From positions 22,247 through 86,246 of the forward strand of contig JADKJR010000039.1 in the NCBI GenBank assembly GCA_016720925.1: DNA of 64,000 nucleotides, written 5' to 3'. Positions 47,901 through 56,464 of this stretch are shown here, piece after piece. Within the stretch, counting starts at the first letter, position 1, and every line of letters begins with the position of its first letter. Source of the stretch: Betaproteobacteria bacterium (GTDB taxonomy: Bacteria > Pseudomonadota > Gammaproteobacteria > Burkholderiales > Usitatibacteraceae). The notes under the pieces were generated by a model. The model was not told the DNA's origin and did not search any database. It saw only the letters and a list, made by a program, of their open reading frames with translations. A program made the translations under genes and the position numbers.

Positions 47901-48430
47901 CCCGCATGCTTGGTCGCGGAATTGGCGTCATCGGGCACCCGCCGTGAATCATCGCCAAGATCGATATACGGAATGAATTTCTGTTCCTCCGTCATATCCA
48001 CCAATAAATCCTGCCCATCCAACCCGGGAATGATCCGGTAATGGGTGTCAGGCGTACGAATCGAGCCAAACGCGCCGCCCGGCCCGGTGGTGATGATCAC
48101 GCGATAGTCCTTGCCGTGCTCCTTCAGGTAACCCACCGAAGAACGTATCCCGCCGCCGTGATCTTCGACCCGGTCGAAGATGACCATATGGCGCGTGGCG
48201 TTGGGCAATATGAGTTCAAGCTCGTCGGCGTTTTTGAGGCTGCCGAGCGTCGCGCGACTCAGCATTACCGGCGCGGGTTTGCTCTTGATATCGAATTGCG
48301 AACGTACCGCTTTGGTGCCGTTCACGGGCGTCATGAAGGATGCGGCGGCGGAAGCGGTGCCCGCGCCCGTGAGGATTGCCAGCGACAACACCAGCGTTCT
48401 GAAACATCGATGGGCGATTGTTGTGTCCAT
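44930..48430 (-). CDS. Secreted zinc metalloprotease (reprolysin-like) with Calx-beta, repeat, FnIII and dockerin-like domains
   Basis: The protein has 1166 residues from ATG at 48430, with a signal peptide (LVLSLAILTGAGTASAAASF). A propeptide-like region of about 190 residues precedes the protease domain. Its zinc motif VLIHELGHNMGNAHDRATA lies near residue 345, with GTIMSYFNPV as the later Met-turn. A Calx-beta domain follows (YATQDGTAIAGSDYTATSGT), then a cysteine-containing jelly-roll-like region. Two glycine/cysteine-rich repeats come next (GWSGGGCTGNGTCIVTVS and GWSGGGCSGTGTCIVTIS), then a fibronectin III domain. The C-terminal module (VTVEPRLIGAGHQIVFRFNN, GFLVGDVSNSRSVNSSDISA, YDLNADGVFNQTDISAAKAR) is shared with the neighbouring propeller protein. 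Confidence 0.9.
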   Translation of the reverse strand: MDTTIAHRCFRTLVLSLAILTGAGTASAAASFMTPVNGTKAVRSQFDIKSKPAPVMLSRATLGSLKNADELELILPNATRHMVIFDRVEDHGGGIRSSVGYLKEHGKDYRVIITTGPGGAFGSIRTPDTHYRIIPGLDGQDLLVDMTEEQKFIPYIDLGDDSRRVPDDANSATKHAGLPSALARAPDQAGEPVISLVKPSPQNTVDLMIVYTNGLAAQLGSGLLTRLYNLVTAANTAYADSEVAITLRLVNATMVNYTDAGGSDTALYAISPVVTNSVLGGVGVFSNIETIRNANGADMVAFLRNGGTNSGNGIAWLTTSGTPNVNYMYSVTTGCTAGCDSVLIHELGHNMGNAHDRATAAYQKGGVANPPAGAFSYSFGHYYCEGGLTCNPNLPAASGGCSTQPVCATSVVNNIGTIMSYFNPVTLKFSNPALLCARAGGASQPCGVAGQEDNALSMNNMRVAMENVKTQTIATPPGAVQFSATSFATTENATTITVSVQRVGGSAGSITVNYATQDGTAIAGSDYTATSGTLTWANGDTTNKTFLIPIANDGIVEAAEAFSVVLSNPGGSLGAFIGMPSTTIVNILPPEAFPPDCLTPIGWTRPLTTPYGWTVTSDRARTGGCSLKSEPMPNAALPGQVNTNKAQISTSGNFQAGTVSFYYNVSSEANFDCLRFLIDGSQQAAMGNCTGNTGFGASGEISIWTQVSIPVGAGNHTFTWSYEKDESLTSGSDAAWIDDVTLPAFVPVTLTVAKAGAGSGTITGTGINCGLDRTETVPAGTLVTLTASPAVGSSFSGWSGGGCTGNGTCIVTVSTATSVAATFTLQQFNLNIVPSGTGTGTVTSTPIGINCGVACTFPFNFGTPVTLTAAPSVGSTFIGWSGGGCSGTGTCIVTISAITNVTATFNITATAPGAPTINSAVPGNGQATVSFSPPASDGGSPITGYTVSCSGNLGVGTISPIVVSPLTNGVSYSCTVTATNIIGPGVASGALGVTPTGVAPLALNSVWSRKNHPVAGVQEIQIDTNALIGGLVTVEPRLIGAGHQIVFRFNNTVNSVLTSAVTTGSATHTINGSEVVVTLTGVADNQRVTVSLGNVNGSLNSQASMGFLVGDVSNSRSVNSSDISAVKAHGGQTISGSNFRYDLNADGVFNQTDISAAKARSGRVIP

Positions 48431-48735
48431 GCGAAACCTTTGCAGTGTTGACGTTGGCCGCGCCGCTTTGCGAAGAATTGGTGCCCTGCATAACGGCCGA
48501 TTGGTGATTCTAGCCGTACTCCCCACCGCAAAATAGTGAACTTCTCACATTCGCGGCCCTTCGCGGCGGGGCAAACAAGAGGGAAATTGGCCCGTTTTCC
48601 ATCCGCAAATGGCAGCGAAACAGCGAATCGATGTAAAATGCCGGGCTGAATTAGCGATGCAGGCAAAGAATCGCCCGCACCCTGTTTTATACGGGCGCCG
48701 CAATCAAATCTTTAATGTTTCTCCGAAATTTCATA
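48431..48735. other. Intergenic region with a possible short transcript upstream of ppiD
   Basis: It lies between the divergent protease and ppiD genes. A TAAAAT hexamer (48634-48639) could be a -10 element. Downstream is a perfect six-base stem, CGCCCG (48672-48677) with CGGGCG (48692-48697), then the terminator at 48736-48770. No tRNA cloverleaf was found. Confidence 0.35.
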
Positions 48736-48770
48736 AAAAGTCCGGCTGATCCTTCGGTTGGCGGGCTTTT
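48736..48770 (+). terminator. Rho-independent terminator upstream of ppiD
   Basis: AAAAGTCCG pairs with CGGGCTTTT over nine positions (one G-U), with a 17-base loop and a T run. It lies 34 bases before the ppiD start although no plus-strand gene precedes it in this window, which suggests a short untranslated transcript or an attenuator. Confidence 0.55.
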
Positions 48771-48804
48771 CTGGTGTATCACGCAAACGTCAGGCTAGAA
48801 CCGT

Positions 48805-50712
48805 ATGTTAGAAACCATCCGCAACGCGACCAAATCATGGATTGCCAAACTGATCCTGGCGCTTATCACCGTTCCCTTTGCCTTGTGGGGCGTTGAGTCA
48901 TACGTCCGCCCCTCGGCCGGGCAGGACGCAGTCGCCACCGTTGGCGGTGAAAAAATCAGCAGCGCCGAATTCAACGAGGCGGTGCGCGGCCAGCTTGAAC
49001 AATTCAAGCGCCAGTTCGGGCCGAGCATCGATGCCTCGATCATGGATAACCCGCAGATGCGCCAATCCATCCTCGATCAGTTGATCGACCAGCGCCTGTT
49101 TGCCAAGGCCTCCGCGGCCACCGGCGTGAAGGTGAGCGATGCCGCATTGCGCGATCGCATCGCCACCGAAGCGTCGTTCCAGGAAAATGGCAAGTTCGTG
49201 CCGGCGCGCTATGAAACGTACCTCAAGGCCAACGGCCAGACGGCGCCGATGTTCGAAGCGCAACTGCGCAGGGATCTGGAGCGCGCGCAATTTGCCAACA
49301 GCATTACCGCCACCGCCATTACACCCGCCACCAGCGTGGCCGGCTACCTGCTGGCTTCCGAGCAAACGCGTGAAATCGCGATGGTCAATGTGACGCCCGA
49401 GCAATTCACCGCGCAGGTGAAAGTCACGCCCGAGCAAGCCAAGGCGTATTACGAAACCCACCAGGCGGAATACGCGATTCCCGAACAAGTGAAGCCCGAG
49501 TACGTGGAGCTGTCCATCGAGGCGCTGGCGCCATCGGTGCAGGTAACGCCCGATGAAATCAAGGCGTTCTACGACACCAACAGTTCCCGCTATGTGCAAA
49601 AAGAAGAACGTAAGGCCAGCCACATCCTGATCAACGCACCGCCGACCGCCACCGATGCGGCGAAGAAAGAAGCCAAAGCCAAGGCGGATGACCTGTTCGC
49701 GCAGGTGAAAAAGAACATCAAGCTGTTCCCTGAGCTGGCGAAGAAAAATTCGCAGGACCCGGGCTCCGGCGCTGCCGGTGGCGACCTGGGCTTTTTTGGG
49801 CGCGGCATGATGGTGAAGCAATTTGACGAAGCGGTCTTCAAGGCGGCGAAGGGCGAATTGATGGGCCCGGTCCTGACCGATTTCGGCTATCACATCATCC
49901 TGCTGACGGATATCCGCCCGGAAAAAGGCAAGCCGCTCGCGGAAGCCACGCCGGAAATCGAAGGCGAGCTGAAAAAACAGAAAGCACAGCGCAAATTCGC
50001 CGAAGTCGCCGAAAAATTTACCAACGCCGCGTACGAACAATCGTCCAGCCTGAAAGCCGCGGCCGAAGTCGCCGGCCTCGCCATCCGGCAAGGCCCGTGG
50101 GTATCGAAGGGGCAGGGCGGATTGCCGCCGTTCAATAACCCGAAGCTGAGCGCCGCGCTGTTTTCCGAAGATATCGTGAAAAACAAGCGCAACACCGAAG
50201 CCATCGAAGCGTCATCCAATACGCTCATCGCGGCACGTATGCTTGAACACAAACCCGCGGGCATGCGGCCATTGGCGGAAGTCGAGAAGGCCATCATCGC
50301 CAAACTGACGCGCGATGAAGCCGGCAAACTGGCGAAGGCCGATGGTGAAGCCAAGCTGGCGGCACTGCGCGCGGGCAAACCGGTCGCGGACCTGAAGTGG
50401 CCGTCGCTGCTCGCGGTCAGCCGCGCGAATCCGGGTGGCCTGCCACCCCCGGTGATCGATGCCGCGATGAAACTCGAAGCCAAGACACTTCCCGCCTTCG
50501 CCGGTACCGATAATCCCGCCGGCGGATTCAGCCTCATTCAGGTCGCCAAGGTGATCGACGCCCCGATTGCCGATGAAGCCAAGCTCAAAGCCTCGCGCAC
50601 GCGCCTCGCGCAAGCCATTTCCCAGCAGGAAATGATGTCGATGCTCGCGCAGATGCGGACGAAATCCGATGTGTCGATCAGCAAGGATGCACTGGAGAAG
50701 AAGGACCGGTAA
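48805..50712 (+). CDS. ppiD: Periplasmic peptidyl-prolyl isomerase/chaperone PpiD
   Basis: The protein has 635 residues. An N-terminal anchor (IAKLILALITVPFALWGVES) is followed by a SurA-like chaperone region (VATVGGEKISSAEFNEAVRG) and one parvulin domain (ERKASHILINAPPTATDAAK, NSQDPGSGAAGGDLGFFGRG, GYHIILLTDIRPE). It helps fold outer-membrane proteins leaving the Sec translocon. It is intact and ends at a strong terminator. Confidence 0.96.
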   Translation: MLETIRNATKSWIAKLILALITVPFALWGVESYVRPSAGQDAVATVGGEKISSAEFNEAVRGQLEQFKRQFGPSIDASIMDNPQMRQSILDQLIDQRLFAKASAATGVKVSDAALRDRIATEASFQENGKFVPARYETYLKANGQTAPMFEAQLRRDLERAQFANSITATAITPATSVAGYLLASEQTREIAMVNVTPEQFTAQVKVTPEQAKAYYETHQAEYAIPEQVKPEYVELSIEALAPSVQVTPDEIKAFYDTNSSRYVQKEERKASHILINAPPTATDAAKKEAKAKADDLFAQVKKNIKLFPELAKKNSQDPGSGAAGGDLGFFGRGMMVKQFDEAVFKAAKGELMGPVLTDFGYHIILLTDIRPEKGKPLAEATPEIEGELKKQKAQRKFAEVAEKFTNAAYEQSSSLKAAAEVAGLAIRQGPWVSKGQGGLPPFNNPKLSAALFSEDIVKNKRNTEAIEASSNTLIAARMLEHKPAGMRPLAEVEKAIIAKLTRDEAGKLAKADGEAKLAALRAGKPVADLKWPSLLAVSRANPGGLPPPVIDAAMKLEAKTLPAFAGTDNPAGGFSLIQVAKVIDAPIADEAKLKASRTRLAQAISQQEMMSMLAQMRTKSDVSISKDALEKKDR

Positions 50713-50757
50713 TTGCCGGCGCGTCATAAAAGTTGCGCGATGTTCCGCGCAAACGGG

Positions 50758-50782
50758 AAGGGCGGCCATGGCCGCCCTTTTT
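50758..50782 (+). terminator. Rho-independent terminator of ppiD
   Basis: AAGGGCGGCCATGGCCGCCC is followed by five T: a near-perfect stem with almost no loop, 45 bases after the ppiD stop. Confidence 0.88.
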
Positions 50783-50883
50783 ATTTGCATCTGGCACCCG
50801 CCAGTATTGCGCCACTATTTTGCAATTGCCCACCCTGCGTCGGGCTGTCGGGCGATAACTTTCGGTATGCGCGAGAATGTTGC

Positions 50884-51750
50884 TTAGGCTTTCATCCCAA
50901 ACGCATCGCCCGGATTGCGCAATTCAGCAATGTCATCCAGTCGCGCTTTCACCAGAGGCATGAATTTCGGGTGCGTCAGGATATAGAACTGATTGTCGCG
51001 GATTGCCTGGAACGTCACGTCGGCTACATCGGCCGCGGTCAGTTTTCCGCTGCTGACCGCCTTCACGATCATCGCCTGCGCGGCCATCATCGAGGCACTC
51101 GGCGCGGAGGCGTTTTTCATTTCTTCCGGCCGTGACACATGCGATTTTGAAATGCCGGTGGGCGTGAATCCGGGGCACAACACCGAGGCATGAATGCGCG
51201 GCTCGGTCTTGGCCAAGTCGTGATACAGCGATTCGGACAGCGCCACCACCGCGTGTTTGCTGACGTTATACACGCCGAGCAAATGCGGCGAAATCAGCCC
51301 CGCGATCGATGAAACATTGACGATATGCCCTTCGTACGCGGGGTCTTTTTTGGCGCTTTCCAGCATCAGCGGCGTGAAGATGCGAACGCCGTGAATGACG
51401 CCCCACAGGTTTACGTTCAGCACCCATTCCCAATCCTTCACGGTGCTTTCCCACACCAGCCCGCCCGAACCGACGCCGGCGTTGTTGAACAGGCAATGCA
51501 CGGCGCCGTAGGTATCCATTGCCAGTTTTGCGAGGGCTTCGATGTCTTCGGATTTTGCAACGTCGCCGGCCAACGCCACGGCGGTGGCGCCTTGTGCCTT
51601 CAGTTCCTGCAGCGTTTGCTGCAACGGGCCATCGCGCACATCGGCGAGCACCAGTTTCATGTTGAGCGCGGCGGCTTTATCCGCAAACGCACGTCCGAGG
51701 CCGCTCGCGGCGCCGGTGATGACGGCCACTTTCTGGTCAAAGGTTTTCAA
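50884..51750 (-). CDS. Short-chain dehydrogenase/reductase
   Basis: The protein has 288 residues. It has the cofactor motif VITGAASGLGRAFADKAA, the NAG motif CLFNNAGVGSGG, a catalytic serine in VNVSSIAGLISPH and the YxxxK pair in YNVSKHAVVALSE. The D after the second strand (VLADVRD) suggests NAD(H) rather than NADP(H) preference. Substrate unknown. It is separated from fabI upstream by repeat copy F. Confidence 0.93.
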   Translation of the reverse strand: MKTFDQKVAVITGAASGLGRAFADKAAALNMKLVLADVRDGPLQQTLQELKAQGATAVALAGDVAKSEDIEALAKLAMDTYGAVHCLFNNAGVGSGGLVWESTVKDWEWVLNVNLWGVIHGVRIFTPLMLESAKKDPAYEGHIVNVSSIAGLISPHLLGVYNVSKHAVVALSESLYHDLAKTEPRIHASVLCPGFTPTGISKSHVSRPEEMKNASAPSASMMAAQAMIVKAVSSGKLTAADVADVTFQAIRDNQFYILTHPKFMPLVKARLDDIAELRNPGDAFGMKA

Positions 51751-51776
51751 TGGAACTCCCTGTGAAAAATAATAAG

Positions 51777-51845
51777 ACTCTAGTACTGGCGCGGATCGCA
51801 GGCCGAAGGTGTCCGGAAAAGCGCGCCGGATGGCGATCTACACCT
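51777..51845. repeat. Dispersed palindromic repeat, copy F
   Basis: It starts ACTCTAGTACTGGCGCGG and ends GGATGGCGATCTACACC. It shares its start with all copies and its right end with copy A, so A and F form a sub-family. It lies between fabI and the SDR gene. Confidence 0.7.
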
Positions 51846-51872
51846 GCTTCTTGGCGGATCGTCAATATCCCG

Positions 51873-52661
51873 TCAGTCCCGCGGCATCCCGCTCGCAATC
51901 ACATTAAATCCGCAATCCACATACGTAATTTCTCCCGTCACCGCGCTTGCCAGATCACTCATCATGAATGCGGCGACGTTGCCGACTTCTTCCTGCGTCA
52001 CGTTGCGCCGCAGCGGCGCTTGTTCCTCGAAGAAATGCAGCATCTTGCCGAAGCCGTTGATGCCGGCGGACGCTAACGTCTTGATCGGGCCGGCCGAGAT
52101 CGCATTGGCGCGTATGCCCCTCGGGCCGAGGCTGGCGGCCAGATAGCGTGTCACGGCCTCGAGGCTCGCCTTGGCGGGCCCCATGGTGTTGTAGTGCGGC
52201 ACCGCCCGATCCGCACCGAGGTATGACAAAGTCAGGATGGCGGCATTGCGGCCTTCCATCATCGGCAGCGCGGCCTTGGCCATCGCCGCATAGCTGTAGC
52301 TGGAAATATCGTGGGCAATGCGAAAACTTTCGCGCGACAGTCCATCGAGAAAATCGCCGGCAATCGCTTCGCGCGGCGCAAAGGCGATCGCGTGCACGAA
52401 TCCGTCGAGGCCGTCCCAGTGCTTGCCGAGTTCAGCGAAACAGTTGGTGATCTCGTCGTCTTTGGATACGTCGCACGGCAAGATGATCTTGCCGTCGAAA
52501 TCGGGTGCCAGTTTTTCCACGCGTTCGCGGATGCCTTCGCCCGCATAGGTGAAGGCGAGTTCGGCGCCTTCGCGTTTCATGGCCTTGGCGATGCCGTAAG
52601 CGATTGACCGGTTGGACAACAGCCCGGTAATCAGGATTTTTTTATTGGCAAGAAAGCCCAT
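51873..52661 (-). CDS. fabI: Enoyl-[acyl-carrier-protein] reductase (NADH)
   Basis: The protein has 262 residues and is the last step of each fatty-acid elongation cycle. It has the FabI-type cofactor region (KKILITGLLSNRSIAYGIAK), VHAIAFAPREAIAGDF, the catalytic pair in YNTMGPAKASLEAVTRYLA (tyrosine then lysine seven residues on) and ISAGPIKTLASAGINGFGKM. It is intact, like the other essential genes in the window. Confidence 0.97.
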   Translation of the reverse strand: MGFLANKKILITGLLSNRSIAYGIAKAMKREGAELAFTYAGEGIRERVEKLAPDFDGKIILPCDVSKDDEITNCFAELGKHWDGLDGFVHAIAFAPREAIAGDFLDGLSRESFRIAHDISSYSYAAMAKAALPMMEGRNAAILTLSYLGADRAVPHYNTMGPAKASLEAVTRYLAASLGPRGIRANAISAGPIKTLASAGINGFGKMLHFFEEQAPLRRNVTQEEVGNVAAFMMSDLASAVTGEITYVDCGFNVIASGMPRD

Positions 52662-52891
52662 GAATTGAGATACCCCTATCGCTTATGCGCCTACCCCTTA
52701 TGCGCGACCCCCACGGCGCTTACGCAACAATTGCGGAGGTGTTTCACCGTGCAGCCGCGTCGCGTTAACGCGCGTTACCTTCATTTTCGAGTGAGTTTCC
52801 CGGACAATGTCTGACACAATGGGCGGGCGGTGTTTGAGATATAGTTAGCGCGCTTTTTTTGATGTTTTCGTTGGATTGACCAAGAGGCAAT

Positions 52892-54732
52892 ATGCGTTTC
52901 AAACAATTGTGTCAGCTGCTGCTTTGCACTGGTCTGGCATTGCCGATCCTTGCCGCCGGGCAGGGCAACAAGCCAACGGACAACGGGCCCGATCCCGCCA
53001 AAGTGTTGCGTTACGCCTTTGAGGTTGCCGAGACCAGCTTTGATCCGCAAAAGGTCAGCGACGTCTATTCCAATATCGTCAACAACGGCATGTTTGACGC
53101 GCCGCTCGCGTACGACCATCTGGCCCGGCCCGCCAAACTTGTTCCGAATACGCTGGTGGCGATGCCGGAAATTTCGCCGGACTACCGAACCTTTACTCTC
53201 AGGGTCAGGCCGGGTATCTATTTCGACAATCACGAAGTGTTCGGCGGCAAGAAGCGCGAGCTAACGGCCGAGGATTACGTCTACAGCATCAAGCGCCTGT
53301 TCGATCCTAAGCTGTCCGCGCCGAATTTGTCGGAAGTGGAGGGCTATATTGTCGGTTCGGAAGAATTGCTGAAGCGCGTGCGCGCGGCAAACAAGATGGA
53401 TTACGACACGCCGCTCGAGGGATTGCGCGCGCTGGATCGCTACACGCTTCAGATCAAATTGATTGAACCGAAACCGAACTGGATGTACCAACTGGCCAGT
53501 TGCCGCACCGCCTGCGCGGTGGCGCGAAGTGGTCGAGAAGTACGGCGACGACATCGGCGCGCATCCGGTCGGCACCGGCGCCTACCGGCTGACATCCTGG
53601 AAGCGCTCGTCAAAGATGGTGTTTGAACCGAACCCGAACTATCGCGAAGAATATTTTCGTGGCGAGCCCGCCGCGGACGACAATGCCGGCCAGGCGATCC
53701 TGGCAAGACTGAAAGGCCGCCGCCTGCCGATGATCGGCCGCTTTGAAATTTCGATCATCGAGGAGCGGCAGCCGCGCTGGATCTCGTTCATCAACAAGGA
53801 ATTCGACCTGCTGTGGCGGATGCCCGAAGATATGCGAACCAGGCGGTGCCCAACCGGGAGCTGGCGCCCAACCTGGTCAAGGCCGGCATTCAGTCGGAGC
53901 TGGTGCCCGCGCTGGATCTGGCGTTCCTGTACTTCAACATGAAGGACCCGATCGTCGGCGGCTATGCGCCCGACAAGATCGCGCTGCGGCGGGCCATCTC
54001 GCTGGCCTATCGCTCGCAGGACGAGATCAACATCGTGCAAAAGGGCCTGGCGCTGCCGGCACATACGCCGTACAGCCCGGGCGTGGCCGGTTACGATCCC
54101 AATTTTCGCACCAGCGCCAGCGAATACAATCCGGCCAAGGCGCGTGCCTTGCTGGATATGCACGGCTACCTCGACCGTGACCGCGATGGCTATCCGCGAA
54201 ATGCCGGACGGCTCGTCCGCTGGTGCTCAAAAGCAATTCGACGCCGACCGAAAAAGACCGCACCGTCGATGAACTGTGGCGGCGTTCGATGGACGAGATC
54301 GGCATCCGGATCGAGTTTCGCAAAGCCAAATGGCCGGACCTGCTCAAGGAATCGAACGCCGGCAAGCTGATGATGTGGTTCCTTGGCGGCTCGGCATCCG
54401 CACCCGATGCCGATACCTGGCTGCAATCGCTGTACGGCCCGAACTGCGGCTACAAGGGCAATCGCGCCTGTTTCCAGCTGAAGGAATACGACGCCGCCTT
54501 TGAGAAGGCCGAGCGGATGCCCGACAGTCCCGAGCGCACCAAGCTGTATCAGGAGATGTCCAAGCTGTTCGTTGCCTACGCGCCGTGGAAGCTCAACATG
54601 CACCGCATCATGACCGACATGTGGTACCCGTACCTGCACGGCTTTCGCCGGCCGCTCATGCAAACGCAGAACTGGTGGAAGTACGCTGATATCGACCTCG
54701 CCGAGCAGAAGAAATATCTGGGCGGGCGCTGA
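52892..54732 (+). pseudogene. Oligopeptide ABC transporter substrate-binding protein, first tandem copy, frameshifted
   Basis: It belongs to extracellular solute-binding family 5. The joined length is about 613 residues. A signal peptide (LCQLLLCTGLALPILAAGQG) is followed by RYAFEVAETSFDPQKVSD, GKKRELTAEDYVYSIKRLFD, EKYGDDIGAHPVGTGAYRL, NREEYFRGEPAADDNAG-like, PDKIALRRAISLAYRSQDEI and LDRDRDGYPRNA. The frame breaks near 53525 (a lost C in GCGCG), near 53838 and twice near 54200-54230, then runs to 54732 in one frame. It would capture peptides in the periplasm for OppBC-DF. Confidence 0.8.
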
Positions 54733-54741
54733 CCGTCATGC

Positions 54742-56464
54742 ATGCGGCGCGCACTTTGCCTGGTGGCGCTGTCCAGCACGGGCGGTGCATTTGCCCATCA
54801 GCCCGACCCGGACAAAGTGCTGCGCTGGGCATTTCGAAATCGCCGAGACCGGATTTGACCCGGCGCAAACCTCGGACTGGTATTCCGCGTATGTCATTCG
54901 CAAATATCTTCGATACGCCGTTGACCTATGATTTTCTGGCGCGGCCGCTGAAGCTGAAACCGAATATGCTGGAGGCAATGCCGGAGGTTTCCGAAAACGG
55001 CACGGTCTACACCCCGACCTGGCCTACACCATCAAGCGCCTGTTCGACGTCAAGACCAAATCGCCTAACTTGCATTACATCGACGGCACCATCGCCGGCA
55101 TGGAAACACTGAAGCAGAAGCAGCGCGAGACCGGCAAATTCGATTACGACCTGCCGGTGGAAGGCTTCCAGCTGCTCGACCGCTATACGCTGCGCATCAA
55201 GCTCACCAAGTCCGATTACAACTTTCTCTACCAGCTGGCGTCGGGCAATGTTTCCGCCATCGTCGCGCGCGAAGTCGTGGAGAAATATGGCGACGACATC
55301 ATGGCGCACCCGGTCGGCACCGGGCCGTATCGCCTCACCGACTGGCGACGGTCGTCACGAACCACGCTTGAATTCAATCCGAATTTCCGCGAGGAATACT
55401 GGGACGCCGAGCCGCCAGCCGGCGACGCGCGCGCGCAGGAGACCTATAACAAGCTGAAGGGCAAGCAGCTGCCGCTGATTCATCGCATCGAGTTTCATGT
55501 GGTGGAAGAAACCCAGCCGCGCTGGTTGGCATTCCGCAACGAAGAACACGATTACATCGACCGGGTGCCGGCCGAGTTCGCCAACATCGCCTTCCCGGGC
55601 AACAAACTCGCCGCCGACCTGGCCAAGCGCGGTGTGCAGATGAATCGCACGCCGTCGATGGAAGTGACCTACGCCTATTTCGGCATGGAGAACCCGGTCG
55701 TCGGTGGCTACACACCCGAAAAAATAGCGCTGCGGCGCGCGGTCGTGCTGAGTTACAACCACAACAAGGAAATCAGCATCCTGCGAAACCATCAGGCGAT
55801 ACCGGCGCACAGCCCGATCGGGCCGGGCGCCTTCGGCTATGAGCAGGATTTCCGCACCACGGCCAACGATTACGATCCGGCGCGCGCCCGCGCACTGTTG
55901 GACATGTACGGTTATGTCGATCGCGACAATGACGGTTTCCGCGACAATCCCGACGGCACACCGCTGGCCATTGAAATGGCATCGTCGCCCACGATGCGCG
56001 ACCGGCAATTCGACGAAAACTGGAAGTCCAGCCTGGAAGCGGTCGGACTGCGCATCAACTTCAAGAAAGCCAAATGGCCGGACCTGCTCAAGGAATCACG
56101 TGCGGGGAAACTCATGAGCTGGCGATTGGCGTGGGGTGCGGCCTATCCGGACGCGGATGCGTTTTTTGTGATGCTCTACGGTCCCAACAGCGGGCAGGCC
56201 AATCACGCCCGGTTCCGTAACGCCACCTTTGATCGCCTGTACGAAAAGGCGAGGACGCTGCCGCCTGGTCCGGAGCGGCAGGCGGTATATCGGGAAATGA
56301 ACCGCATATTCCTGACCCTGGCGCCGTGGCGGCTGGGCGCACATCGCATGGACACCGATCTCACCCAGGCCTGGGTGGTGGGTTACCAGCGCCATCCGAT
56401 CTTGCGCAGCGTGTGGAAATACATCGATATCGATGTGCAGAAGAAAAAGGCGATGGGCAAGTGA
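54742..56464 (+). pseudogene. Oligopeptide ABC transporter substrate-binding protein, second tandem copy, frameshifted with an internal deletion
   Basis: The signal peptide starts at the ATG at 54742 (MRRALCLVALSSTGGAFAHQ). The frame changes near 54838 and again near 54900. Around 55010-55030 the sequence jumps from GTVYT straight to DLAYTIKRLFDVK. About 24 residues present in the other copies (the GIYF...GKKREL segment) are missing. From 55070 the remaining 464 residues are intact to the stop: VAREVVEKYGDDIMAHPVGT, VEETQPRWLAFRNEEHDYID, PEKIALRRAVVLSYNHNKEI, WRLAWGAAYPDADAF. It starts nine bases after the first copy. Confidence 0.8.

Noticed and set aside
48600..48735. A tRNA or hupB remnant upstream of ppiD, as often found in related genomes
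   Set aside because: No cloverleaf, anticodon stem or HU-like coding sequence could be built from the bases.
48898..50091. Long minus-strand open frame of 397 codons opposite ppiD
   Set aside because: It lies wholly antisense to an intact, clearly recognised gene and its product is repetitive in Gly, Phe, Leu and His with no family pattern; it is a composition shadow.
15175..51845. CRISPR-like array made of the dispersed repeat
   Set aside because: The copies are kilobases apart, diverged and not separated by regular spacers.
52680..52735. Short direct repeat CTTATGCGC before the binding-protein array
   Set aside because: Only two close copies, no larger structure, and no relation to neighbouring promoters could be shown.
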